Position numbers and translations under genes: made by a program. DNA of 64,000 nt, taken from NCBI GenBank assembly GCA_021613535.1, contig CP075495.1, positions 15,004,001 to 15,068,000 on the forward strand, given 5' to 3'. This DNA comes from Adineta vaga. Taxonomy: Eukaryota > Rotifera. Under the pieces are notes generated by a model that was given only the letters and a program-made list of their open reading frames with translations, was not told the origin of the DNA and searched no databases. Below, one piece after another: positions 1 to 10,904 of the stretch (positions within the stretch are counted from its first letter, which is position 1; every line of letters starts with the position of its first letter).

Positions 1-342
1 TTGAATTGAGATGGTTGCCATGAGATATTCACTTGTAACATAAAATGTAAATTCAATAAAAGTCCACCAAGTACAGTACATATGTGTAGCTGGCTCGACA
101 TAACCATGACTGTAAAAACGAAGATTGAGTGGAAGAGTGATTGTCAATTGCATAAAGTTAACAATTAATAAGATTAATAAAGCACGATTATGTGGTGCTT
201 GTCGAATAGTAGGATTTTTGATAAAAAAGTAAAAGATGAAAAGAGAAAGAATAAATGCTGGAATTTGTAAAACGAGTAAAATAGAAAATTTAGTTCGATG
301 TAGGACTAGTTTTGTATCGACGAATGTTTCTATGTCATCCAT
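1..342 (-). CDS. Rhodopsin-like 7TM receptor, N-terminal part
   Basis: An ATG at 342 opens a frame that runs 114 codons to the left edge without a stop, so the gene continues outside the window. Two hydrophobic helices are visible at residues 19-41 and 54-74. They are joined by a short basic loop, and a third begins near residue 92. Cys90, just before the third helix, sits where class A receptors keep the extracellular disulphide cysteine. The charged N-terminus has no signal peptide, as is usual for such receptors. I infer a plasma-membrane G-protein-coupled receptor of the peptide-receptor-like kind expanded in rotifers. The ligand cannot be judged. Another multi-pass protein is possible because the DRY motif and helices 4-7 lie beyond the edge. 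Confidence 0.6.
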   Translation of the reverse strand, partial: MDDIETFVDTKLVLHRTKFSILLVLQIPAFILSLFIFYFFIKNPTIRQAPHNRALLILLIVNFMQLTITLPLNLRFYSHGYVEPATHMYCTWWTFIEFTFYVTSEYLMATISIQ

Positions 343-2063
343 ATTGTTGTTTACAAGAAGAGAATGATGAATCAAATGAATATAATAGATCATTGAGGGT
401 ATCTATTTTAGTGATACCATGCAGAAATAGTTGTTAACGGTAAGAGTTTGTTTTGAATAGAAATGTATAGATAATGTCGGCTCGCATCAAACTCATTTAC
501 TCTTATTCATTGTGCTGATGCTATATTCATGAGGCGAAAGATGTTCCGCTTTTGTTAGAAATGAGAAGAAAAGTGGAAGATGGTTCATTTTTACCAGGAG
601 AGAAAAAACTATCATCTGACTGTATTTCTATATCTGTTTAAAGCTATATTAATTGAAATCATTTTCTAAGAATTGTGACACTTTTTTATTGAGTTTTTTG
701 TATTTGCGCATTTAAATTTCAAGATGTCAATCTCTCGAGGAGACAATATTTTTATAATTATCATTCAAAACTGAGTAAAGTTCTTGGTTTCCGGATGTTA
801 ACAAGAGCTATTCAATATATTCTCAGAATCGTTGCCACGTTACTGTTTAACAAATATTTTTCGATTTCAAGATTTAACTATAGAAATATGTTAATAATTG
901 TTACCAAATATTCCAATACAGAACAAATATATCAATGCTTTTTTTGTCGTCCTCTTTCATCGTATGATAAATTTAATCAGATAGAAAATACAAAAAAAAA
1001 CAACCTACCGCTTTATGCTTTTCGTAATTGCCTTTCTTTTTGTCAGATTATTGCTGATCTCAATGTTAAAACGAAATCTTTTTTCTTTCTACTAAATCAA
1101 GTTCATGTCCGAATATGCAATGAATGTCCTCTTTTGTGATTAAAAGAATGAGACAAGAGCTTTAAGAACATAATAATCTTGCCTCATCAGCTTCGATTTT
1201 GTGTACAAAAATAGCACAAGATTCAGTTCTTCCGGCAAGAATTTTCTCTGAACAATAAGAAAATTAAAATCTGGCTCGAACGTCGAGTAGTAAACATGTA
1301 CCTTTTTTATTTAAATATACACTGTAAAAATGAGCCACAAGAGAAGGCCAATTAGCATAATAATTCGTACACGGCAAAACAACGGAAATCGTAATAACCA
1401 GTAGCACGCAGTAGATATGAGACTGATCGAATAATTTTATTGACTGTGCAAATGAAGATAGAATCGAAAAAGTTATATAAGAGGCATCCGATGAATCCAA
1501 TGACGAAAGAAAAAAGCAGATATTTCTCTTATAATGAGGAACAGTCGATTTGTCCATGTGTTGACAAAAATTACTTTTTTGTAATAATGAAGAAACGCTC
1601 AAAACGGTCAAAAGTTAATGATATAGAAGCAGATTTTAATATTGGATCAGAAAAAACTTCCAGATCTGTATTAAACGTTTTGAAAAATCTATAGTACGTA
1701 TTTCGGTAAGAAGGATGTGGGTGTAGATGTCGATGAAGACACAGTAAGAGCAAACCACACCAACACTCATACTCTTATCCTCATCCACACCCGTTCGTTC
1801 ATTCATTTACATGTTATTCTTTTCAAAATATGTTTCCTATATTTAGAGTTTATATTTTTGATTAATAAATATAAATGAGTAGTGCTCTCATCGGACTTTG
1901 TTTCTCATGTATCATCAAGTTATTCATTTGATATAATTGTAGAAAACAATCTCTTTTATTTTTATCTTGTTTATTTGATAAATCAGTGAAATAAGTAAGC
2001 AAAAGAATTTATGCGTACAAAAATTCTTCTCGAGGATAAAGAAAAGCAAAGTTTTTTTTGAAA
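343..2063. other. Intergenic, no supported gene
   Basis: I see no gene that I can support here. Short open frames occur on both strands but lack family motifs. Around 1320-1345 the sequence resembles the first-exon region of the 4344-5741 membrane protein gene (minus strand, an LVAHFY-like stretch), so a decayed relative may lie at about 1264-1440. At 1713-1793 a G-rich GATGTGGGTGTAGATG stretch is answered by a C-rich CATCCACACCC stretch. Confidence 0.4.
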
Positions 2064-2351
2064 TTAATTATTGTTAATAAATTTAGCCAATTCATCTTTT
2101 GAACTTTGATGAATAATTGATTTGCCGACTGTACTAGCATAAGCAGCTTTATCAAGAGCATATGGATAAAGCATTTTGGCAACTTTTAATTTGTCCGAAT
2201 CATGAACAATTAAACCAACTAATCTTGCTGCTTGACATGATTTAATCCTTTTCGCTGCATTAATGCTTCTTTCAATTGCAGTCACTTTATTACTGGAAGA
2301 ACCTGGTTTGCTTACTTCATCGACTAAAGTATTGAAACTATTATCATTCAT
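2064..2351 (-). CDS. DUF4476-like small protein
   Basis: A single-exon frame of 95 codons starts at the ATG at 2349-2351. The open frame extends another 31 codons upstream, but those are hydrophobic and unlike the domain, so I chose the inner start. The protein has the pattern I associate with DUF4476: a helix ending in an SCQAARLV-type segment, then a DSDKLKVAKMLYPYALD stretch, then a short helix with Gly-Lys-Ser and a C-terminal FINNN. In that family the DKL..A..LYP core repeats in small helical proteins of unknown function. It has no membrane segment or signal peptide, so it is probably cytosolic. It lies just outside the left end of the tandem duplication and is present once. Function unknown. 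Confidence 0.55.
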   Translation of the reverse strand: MNDNSFNTLVDEVSKPGSSSNKVTAIERSINAAKRIKSCQAARLVGLIVHDSDKLKVAKMLYPYALDKAAYASTVGKSIIHQSSKDELAKFINNN

Positions 2352-3522
2352 TGTGAATATGATCAAAAATGATGAAAATAAGCTGCTTTTAAAGACTAAT
2401 TTGATCGTATGATCAATATTTATCTTGGTATTGCTCCTGATCAATCATAAACAACAAGGAAACAAAGAAATGATATCGTAAAAGTGTCCATTAATTCATA
2501 ATCTTCAAATATTTTAACTATATGAAGATATAATTGCCGAAGGGGCACGACTTTATCCACCGTCATAATACTTGAAATATTTACTATGCAATATAATTTT
2601 ATATTTTTACAAGTCAGTATAACCAGTTGTAAAATGACGTCTTTTTCTTTTCTTATCGTTTAGTTTTTTTAACAATGAGTACAAGATTTCGAATTGACAG
2701 TGTTGAAATGTCAAGTGATAAGTATTGATGCAAAACTTTGATACTCCAATACAAGAAATGTTAAAAACAGATAAATAAAATTTCCCGATATAGAGCATGA
2801 AACTGAATTAGACATCATGATGCAAATAATGGACACACCCACACCCTTAATTAATATTAGTTCGAAAACATGCAATTACGGGAGCTGACCTCATATATTT
2901 CATTCAAATTCTAAAAGTGTGTGTTATTGCGTTTTGAACTTTTTGCGTATTTATATTTAAAGTTGTCAACTAAATGTAATTCTTCAGAAGACAATACTTC
3001 CGATGATTATCCTTGAAGTATGAATAGAAAAGAAAGTAGGTTTGAAAAACCTTATTTTTTCTTGATATTAATAACAAGAATTATTTTATATCTATCTATT
3101 CTATTTTATTATTAAAAAAATATAAACTATAGATGAAAAGAAATCGTTTTTGTTTTCAAGGTTTAATTATACACAAATGCTATTAATATTTGATGATTTT
3201 CACTAAACATTTAGATATACAGAACAAATACATATCAGCCTTTTTTTCTGTTCTGCTATTCAACATAGGATATGACAAACACTTTTTCGTCGTTCTTTTT
3301 CGTCACATGGTAAGTCAAAACATATTCTTCAATTAAGATAATATGCTTGAATAGCCAAGCGTTTTTCTATATTTAATAAACATGCATTTAATGAACGAAA
3401 AGTGCCATTCTTAAAAATCATTTCTTGTATCGTCGGAAACGATTGTTACATTCATTCATGTATCTTTTGTTGAAGGTCTTTCTTTTTGTTTCTTTGAAGA
3501 CTTGTAACAATTATCAGACATC
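2352..3522. other. Intergenic, left boundary of duplication
   Basis: No gene seen. The left edge of the duplicated unit falls at about 2594. The segment 2594-3240 corresponds to 18400-19066 but differs from it by many one-base indels. A short C-rich telomere-like motif, GGACACACCCACACCC, lies at 2831-2846. Sequence just upstream of 3523 resembles that upstream of 7371, in line with the two MAPEG-type genes being old duplicates. Confidence 0.5.
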
Positions 3523-4014
3523 ATGCTGACTGTCAATACAATTAAACCAGGAACTGTTTTCGCATGGTTTATGTTAATGATGATAATACGACGTATAGTT
3601 TTACTGCTTGTTGCTGGCTTTTCAGGATGGAATCGACCATTTCAACCAGATACTCGAGTACCTGAAGATAAAATTTTGAAAAGAGATCAAATCGAACCAT
3701 CAAATAGTACAATAAATCCAGTAGTTTTTACAAAAGATATTCGTGTTAATAAAACAATTGGCAATGATTCAGAAAATGATACATACTTCATCATTCTTCT
3801 ATTCGCTACAGCCGTTTTCTCTGATACTGTCAGTGGTGATGGTACAAGAACGATTATATACGGAGTTATTTATCTATTTTTTCGTATAATTTATGCCATT
3901 ACATATATTTTAGCATTACAACCATGGCGAACAATTGCGTATATTTTTGGTTTAGCTTGTACATTAGCTTGTAGTTTAGATTTAGTGATTACATTATCAC
4001 GTCGAACATATTGA
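3523..4014 (+). CDS. MAPEG-family membrane protein (copy 1)
   Basis: A single-exon gene of 163 residues, the usual MAPEG length (about 150). It has four hydrophobic stretches near residues 10-32, 85-103, 108-130 and 133-155. The C-terminal half carries a MAPEG-like pattern: Asn-Asp residues entering helix 2, a Tyr-rich helix 3 and a QPWRTIAYIFG segment entering helix 4, where the family has QP.R...F.G. MAPEG proteins include microsomal glutathione S-transferases and leukotriene C4 or prostaglandin E synthases. They sit in the ER membrane as trimers and use glutathione. The Arg-Glu-Asn residues that bind glutathione are not clearly kept, so the activity is uncertain. A polyadenylation-like AATAAAA follows at about 4076. 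Copy 2 differs by one residue (Gly to Cys). Confidence 0.65.
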   Translation: MLTVNTIKPGTVFAWFMLMMIIRRIVLLLVAGFSGWNRPFQPDTRVPEDKILKRDQIEPSNSTINPVVFTKDIRVNKTIGNDSENDTYFIILLFATAVFSDTVSGDGTRTIIYGVIYLFFRIIYAITYILALQPWRTIAYIFGLACTLACSLDLVITLSRRTY

Positions 4015-4343
4015 TCAATAACGAATTGAAAGTTATTGAATTTGTGATAGATGTATAATAATCAAGCTTTAATGAAATAAAAGATCATATTATAATGTTT
4101 GAATCATTGTTTTTATTAGGATGAGAGTTTAGGCAAAGATGGAGGAGAGACACCATAACAAGTAACGAACGAATCAATGAGAATTTAATTTTTGACATTA
4201 AATACCATACTAAGATTCGTATCTTCTAAAACAAAGAATTATATTGAAAAAAAAGTCAATTTATTGAGATATTTAAAATAAAACATTTTCATATGAGAAA
4301 GAATCAAATATAGTTATTTTTGAAAATAATAATGAACATTTTG

Positions 4344-5741
4344 TTATTCAACAGAAACTATTGTTCTTTTTATTTTCGTTGGTTGTGATCGATAAAGACT
4401 TGCAATAAAAAGCAATGCAAATAATGCTGCATATTCAATCAAGTCAGGTGGTACTAGAAATTCATGATAATAATAATAACCGAAAATAACCAGTGGTACA
4501 AATGAATAAATATAATGATATATAATAAGAAGAACAATATTGATCAACAACCATGTTGAAAAAAGATAAATTTTTCGAGTAGTTTTGAATAATTTGTCAA
4601 CACTTTCAACAGCAATTTCACGTCCTGTACCCATTAATAATATCAAAAACATTGTTGACGAGATATATTGTTGTCTTATTTTTCTATCCATATCACCGTG
4701 TATGAACACAAAAATAGGTGGTAAAATATAAAGAACCAAGATAATAATAGTGCGGAGCCATTGAATTTTGAATGAAGAGTATAGATACTTAACGTCCCTA
4801 ATCATAATTTCATATGAAGCACCAAGAAAAGGTAGAGAAACTTCATGATCTCGAAAATTATGCCAAGGTTGCCAATCATTTTCATCTGAAATAACATTTA
4901 ATAATATTCAGACAAAAAATGGTAAAATAATTTGAAATCATCGAATATGATTAAAACAGTTTCTCATTGTATTTCGCATTTCTTTTACTTATAATATTTC
5001 TATAGTCAAAACAGTTTTGTTACTAATCTTACCTAGACATTTGAATGGTTCATTAATTACAAATAAGATAAAAAATAAATCATAATACAGTGTCCAAGGT
5101 GGACGAATCCACGTAATAAACATAAATTTTTTGCTGTTATAATAAGCATATGAACTAAACATAATCAATAGACTACAACTTAATAATTTCTTTTTCCGTC
5201 TTTTAATTTGATTATGTTCAATAGATCGAATCCATCGTTCAATAAACAATGACCAACATAAAATAATGAACGAAAATGTTTGATTATGAAAACTAATAAG
5301 CATACCAAGAATGGCAATTATCATCATGAAATAATCCATTTGATACAAACTGCATAGTTTAATTGCTGAGAGAAGAAATGTTATCCATGCATGTGATAAT
5401 GAACGAGAAAAAGCCACAAGAGATGCGTAACTTGTTGTATAATAAAGCATAATATTATAAATTCGATCTTTGTAATCAATAGATCTATATGTATGATGTA
5501 GTTGAATGTAGAGTAAAATATCTGTGAGTATGGTGAAGATGAAAACAGCAATATAGTCATCTTAATATAAAAAGAACAATATTATGTATGATTATACATA
5601 AGAGTATTGAAAATGTTCCGTATCATTCTGCTTGTAAAAATACTACGCATTACCTTTATCATTCACATATCCATTGTAAAAATGAGCCACTAAAAGGCGA
5701 ATAATAATAACAATAAAATAACTAATACATAAGCACTTCAT
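4344..5741 (-). CDS. Multi-pass membrane protein, 3 exons (copy 1)
   Basis: I assemble three exons: 5741-5654, 5560-5033 and 4885-4344. The introns are 93 and 147 bp, with GT-AG ends and phase 1 junctions that keep one frame of 385 residues. The start is the ATG at 5741. The predicted protein is strongly hydrophobic, with about eight membrane segments. A basic loop (QIKRRKKK) lies near the middle, and a soluble WQPWHNFRDHE stretch follows the second splice. I recognise no catalytic motif and no known family, so it stays an uncharacterised membrane protein. A shorter version starting at the later ATG at 5450 is possible but would lose the in-frame first exon. The two large exon frames (306 residues compared) are identical in copy 2, which suggests recent homogenisation or constraint. 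Confidence 0.6.
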
Positions 5742-6269
5742 GTTAGAGACCAGTTGTTTTTTTGTATGAAACGAAATGTCGATCATCAGCATATATACGA
5801 GAAAGTAACAAAGATGTGTTTATTCCGTGCAAATAACCATGCATACACATGTATGCAGATAGTGAACAATTCCTTAGACAAATATATTTATCATACGATT
5901 AAAATCATGTCCGTCATTGTCACATTTCGAGCAGAAGGTCATTGAGAGGTTACATGCTTCATTTCTTCATTTACGATGAAGAGTTAACCAACAAAATCTG
6001 TGCGAACATACGATGATTGCTGATATTCACACAAACGTACTGTAAGAAAGGTGAGATGCATTTTAAAATTATCACATTTAAGCTGGTATGAGTTTATTAT
6101 CTATATGACTAGTTAAATGAATGAATATCTGTTACAAAAGAATAAAAGGTTTTAAATCATAATTGTCCTCCGTAATCGTTCAAAGATTGATTAAAATGTT
6201 TTATTAAGTCGTCTCTAAATGAAAAGAAAAGAACTTAGAATTTCAAGAACACACTATCAGTAAAAATAA
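5742..6269. other. Intergenic between two minus-strand genes
   Basis: No gene supported. A plus-strand frame of 63 codons at 5754-5945 has no recognisable features and is the kind of frame expected by chance. The region should hold the promoter of the 385-residue membrane protein (start at 5741) and the 3' end of the next minus-strand gene. Confidence 0.4.
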
Positions 6270-6592
6270 TTACTTATGTACGTAATACAGTTTAAAACAT
6301 ATAATCAATAAAATGATTGTTATCCAGAAAATGTCATAGATAACACAGCAGACCATTGATGTTATTTTAATTCCGGTAACGCAACATATGATGAAAATAA
6401 ACAGAGAAATGGCTATCAAAGCTAAAAAGAATGGTAAATATCCAATCGAATCCTTCACATATGTAAAAGCCTAAAAAAACATGAACAATATGAATTTAAT
6501 CATTAATTTATATATCCAATAATTACATAAAAAGCCACTGCTGTTGTACCCATTGATGTGCCAGCACGAGTAAATTCAAATCAAAAATCCAT
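6270..6592 (-). pseudogene. Small membrane protein, nonsense allele (copy 1)
   Basis: Two exons, 6592-6527 and 6470-6270, join in phase 0 across a 56-bp GT-AG intron. The unbroken version in copy 2 (22093-22415) encodes 88 residues with three hydrophobic segments and a short C-terminal tail, and matches no family I know. Here the fourth codon is TGA (bases near 6581-6583) where copy 2 has CGA. Translation from the first ATG would therefore stop after three residues. A later in-frame ATG in exon 1 could give a product lacking about twelve residues, so loss is likely but not certain. The gene is otherwise nearly identical to its twin. Confidence 0.6.
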
Positions 6593-7370
6593 TGAAAACT
6601 TTGAAGAAAATCTTAACTTTCTTAAGATACTGTATCCTACTTGTCCTTAATTAGAACACATTGTGAATTGGTATCCATTGTCTTCCAAAATGTTGTTTTC
6701 CATTCGTTCAATTTTCGTTTGTGTTTTCAATAGATTCGACTGATAGATGGTGCTGGTATTTGTATATATATTTCGAATGTACTTTTTAAACTACTGTTAA
6801 TTATCGGTTCTTTTATCAATTAACAAAGAGAAATTAATGAATCCATCAAGTCTTTTTTTCCAAGATTGTTTTTGTATTTAATTATAGACAACTTTTATCA
6901 ATAGTTTGTCACTAAATAGGTGACGCAGAACAAATATACAATTATTGATTATTTTTTTTTCATTTCGCATATTTTATTATGTTTTTCGTTCTTTCAGTCA
7001 TATAGTAAATCAGTGTATTCTGTAATTTAGGTGTTTTGTCTCAATATCTAATCAGTTATTTTTCCTCGTGTTTTTTGTGTGAATAAATGTGACCAATAAA
7101 GATTCGAGTGATTTAATCATAAAATGATAAATGATCAGTTCGATTGGATATAACTCCTTGAAGAAAATATTAACTAGATTTGATTTCATATAATTTCGAT
7201 TTTATTCGATGAAAAATAAATCCGAAAAAAAAGAATAATTCCTCCATTGTTGGAAACGAGTGTTCATGTCTTTTTGTTGAAGGTCACCTTTTTCAAATAG
7301 AAAGAACTTAAAAAGAGAATGTAACTACAAATTTATTTTCTTTAAAGACTTGTAGCAATTATCAGAAATC
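6593..7370. other. Intergenic
   Basis: No gene seen. The last 150 bases resemble the leader of the MAPEG gene at 3523: a shared GAAACGA stretch, a TTGTTGAAGGTC stretch, and an AATTATCAGAAATCATG start context. Confidence 0.45.
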
Positions 7371-7793
7371 ATGGTGACTGTCAATACAATTCGATCAGGA
7401 ACTGTTTTCGCATGGTTTATGTTAATGATGTTATTAAGACGTATAGTTTTGCTGCTTGTTGCAGGCTTTTCAGAATGGAATCGACCATTTCCACCAGATA
7501 CTCGAGTACCTGAAGATAAAATTTTGAAAAGAGATCAAATAATTCGAAAGATGTTTATGTTAATAAAATAATTGAGAATGATACATATTTCATTATTCTT
7601 CTATTCGCTACGGCCGTTTTTTTCTGATATATTGTCAGTGGTAATTGTACAAGAACGATTATAAACGGAATTATTTATTTTGTTTTTTCGTATGATTTGT
7701 ACCATTACGTATATTTTAACATTACAACCATAGCGAACAATTTCGTATATGTTTGGTTTAGCTTGTAGTTTAGATTTAGTTATTACATTATCA
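7371..7793 (+). pseudogene. Decayed second MAPEG-type gene (copy 1)
   Basis: The first 57 codons match the MAPEG protein at 3523 closely, with the same leader, start context and first hydrophobic helix. After GDQI-type residues the frame diverges and stops at 7571. Downstream DNA still resembles the rest of the parent gene (an ATACATATTTCATTATTC stretch, then an LLFATAVF-coding stretch and the C-terminal helix) but in shifted frames and with gaps, up to about 7793. It is therefore a tandem MAPEG duplicate, older than the 15.8-kb duplication, that has lost its coding capacity. A 66-residue N-terminal peptide could still be made. The same lesions occur in copy 2, so decay preceded the large duplication. 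Confidence 0.75.
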
Positions 7794-7984
7794 CTGACTA
7801 AATATATAATTTTCTAATCATTGAATGATTGTATTTTTAATTCGTTGTTTCTCTCCTTTTTTTTCTTCATTTTCCTCGTGGTAAATGATTCAGTAACAAG
7901 TGCTGTAAATATTCATTGAAGCGTATCATAGAAACGTGAACGAATATGTAAATCGTTTTTATTTATTAAATTTATATTAACGAT

Positions 7985-10030
7985 ATGTTATCAAAGGTAA
8001 AAACGTCGTGGAAAGTCAAACTAGCAAAACACTCATTGAGTAAACGAAATCGATTGAATAGACAATCTTTTGATGATAATCAAGAACAAGAACGAAAAGA
8101 GGATGATAATCAAGAAGATATTACATTGATTTGGTTAAGCAAGAATGAAGTAGATCAATCAATAATTTCATCTCTTCGAAATTCAATCAATTACATTCAA
8201 GTAAAAATTGACAAAGGATTTCAAGATTAAAATCATTGTTTTCTTCATATTTAGATTTTTTATGATGAAGACGAAGTTGTGTCATATGTGGAATCAATTA
8301 TCGAAGAAAAGATTGTATTAATTCTCGATTATATTTCTGATCATCTTTTGGCAATTTTAGAATCATTAAAACAAGTTTATGCTGTTTTTCTTTATACATC
8401 GATTGCACCGGTTGAGTTACCTTTACAAATAACTAATCATTGTATGACTGAAGGACAATTAATTGATGAAATCAATCGTGTTTATCATCAATTAAGTAAA
8501 CAAATGGTGATCTTTTCGATTTATAATCAAAAAAATAAGGAAAAAGCTGATTTAACTCGTGAAGCTGGTTCATTTCTTTTTTTTCAATTATTCAAAGCCG
8601 CATTTACGAAACTTCCTAAAAATTCTGAATCAAAAAAATTACTGATTACTAAATGTCGTCAATACTATGCAAGAAATACGAAAGTACTCGAAGAAATAAA
8701 AGATTTTGAAATGAATTATAAATCAAATGATGCATTAGAATGGTTTATAAATAAATCATTTATTTATCGTTTAATTAATAAAGCATTACGAACCGAAAAT
8801 ATTCGATCATTATGTTCTTTACATTTTTATATTGGTGATTTATCCAAACAATTAAACAAAGAATTTCATAAATTTAAAAAACAAAATTCAACATCAATAA
8901 TTAAATGTTATCGAAGTTTTCAAATTATACGAAATGAAATTCAACATTTTCAATATAATATCGAAAACTTAATCTTAACCAATGGATATCTTTCAGCGAC
9001 ACGACGTCAACATGTAAATTCTGATGTTGTCATGAAATCCAATGAAGAGAAAGTCTTATTTGAATATACAATTGATTTAAATGTCGTTAAATCAATTGTG
9101 TTTGCGGATATATCTGAATTTAATCAATTAGATGATGGCGAAAATGACATACTTTTCGATATAGGTACTGTTTTTAAGATAGATTCATGTACATATGATG
9201 AAAAAGACAAACAATGGATTGTAAATGTGCATGCTACTGATGAAGGTGTTGATATTGCATCGGAATATATTGAATATCAAAAATCAAAAATGGTGAATTC
9301 AAATTTAATCTTAATGCTTGGCCATTTAATTATTGAAATTGGTGATTATAATAAAGCGGAAAAATATTTCGAAGCGATTTTACATTCACCAATACCAAAT
9401 GATGAAGAAATTTCGTGTATTTACTATCATATAGGACGAATTCATCGTTTAAAAGGTGATCATACACATGCACTTGAATATCTTCATCAAGCTTATAGTA
9501 CACATTCTCAAGCCAAACCATCACGTTTAGTTAGTGCTGCTAAAGCATTAAATGCAATTGGAATTGTTTATCAAGAACAAAATAATACTCAACAAGCAAT
9601 TGAAACATTTGAAAATGTTTTAAAAATCTATGCAAAAACTATTCAAGGATATCATCCAGATGTTGCTGGAACATTAATCAATCTTGGGAATGTTTATTGT
9701 GAACAGGAACAATATTCTGATGCTCTATCTTGTTTTAATCGTGCACAAAGAATCTATGATTCTAATTTACCAGTTAATCATCCGAATGTTGCTATGCTTT
9801 GGAATAATTTGGGAAATTTATATTATCAACAATTGAAATTAGATTTTGCTTCAGATGCTTATCAACGTGCTTTAGCAATTTATGAGAAAATTTTATCTCC
9901 TAATCATCCAGATATTGTACGAAATAAACAGAATTTATCTAAAGTACAAACTATGCTTGGTGATCAATCTCAATTGGATTTAAAATGGAAATATGGTGGT
10001 GTAGATAATAGACAATTCGTTGAAGATTGA
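7985..10030 (+). CDS. Receiver-like/ART/TPR protein (copy 1)
   Basis: Two exons, 7985-8200 and 8255-10030, flank a 54-bp phase 0 intron and give 663 residues. Three modules are visible. Residues 48-125 are a receiver-like alpha/beta module (ITLIWL, then IFYDEDEVVSYVESI and VYAVFLY) that I recall preceding ART domains in bdelloids. Residues 170-380 look like an arginine-type ADP-ribosyltransferase (ART). The family R is Arg292 in CYRSF. The S-T-S motif reads Ser-Ala-Thr (319-321) and the E-x-E motif reads Glu-Asn-Asp (368-370), so the catalytic Glu is replaced by Asp. Residues 425-640 form about five TPR repeats of the kinesin-light-chain type (YHPDVA, NHPNVAMLWNNLGNLY). No signal peptide is seen, so it is probably cytosolic. 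It may be a weak enzyme or a pseudoenzyme. Copy 2 differs by about eight residues. Confidence 0.8.
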
Positions 10031-10904
10031 TATATTGGTAATTGATGGAAGAAAAGCGATAAAATAAAACGAAGAACGTTCCCTGAGAAATGTTTATAAG
10101 AGTTTAAAATTAATACTCTATAACAAATGTTATTTTTTGTAATTATAAACGATGAAACTTTACTAACTTGTTCGTCAATTCAAGTCTCTTCATAACTATT
10201 TGATTTAATTTCGTTAAGAATATTCAGATTTTTTCTGTTCGTGAAATTGAATAAATACATGACAAGAAGAAATTCATTGTAAAGAAATATTCGAATCATT
10301 ATTAGGGCAAGAAATAATTTTGTACCAACTTTGTGAGTCATCAGAGATGTTGGAATCTTCCAAAAGTTTCTCTTGATAATAACATAATTTTAACGACCTT
10401 TGATTTTCAGATAGAAAGGAGATTTTATCATAAAGATAAGTTCTCAAGTATAAAATGAAAACTATTTCATCATTGATTCAAAGTGAATTTGTCTGCAAAT
10501 ATTAAGGTAAGTTTTACTCTTTTCAATGATATATACGAAATAAACATTTCAAGTTATAAATATTTTGTTTTCATTTCTTTTTGCTGCTCTGACATTATGA
10601 TGTATGCATGTATATTGCAGTCTATCCTTATCTTATTGTAAGAATTATCAATTTCTTGTTTATTGACAAAGTTTCTGTTATATAACCAATCGTTATATCC
10701 TATTTTGATCACTGATTAGTGCGTCAGTGAGTAAACGTGCATGATATCCTGAGAAAAAAAATGTATTATACATAAGAATATTAATAACATTTTTTGTCGC
10801 TTTGCAGTTATTTTTTAAAGACAACGTTAATTGAATTTTATATATTTTATAATTTTTACTGTATTTTACACTTATTGATTCTTACAGGTATTTGATTTGA
10901 CTCA
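10031..10904. other. Intergenic with 5' UTR intron of next gene
   Basis: No coding gene is seen. A strong donor (AAG then GTAAGT, intron starting at 10507) and an acceptor (CTTACAG ending at 10887) suggest a 381-bp intron in the 5' leader of the UBL/PARP-like gene, whose ATG is at 10905. Both sites are kept in copy 2. This is inferred from splice signals only. Confidence 0.45.

Noticed and set aside
795-1139. 114-codon plus-strand frame
   Set aside because: Composition and lack of motifs fit a chance frame in AT-rich DNA; no splice or start context supports it.
9330-9524. Minus-strand frames inside the ART/TPR gene
   Set aside because: Shadows of the coding strand; no independent support.
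8279-10030. Start of the ART/TPR protein at a GTG
   Set aside because: A 54-bp intron with good splice sites links this frame to an upstream ATG exon at 7985, completing the receiver-like module.
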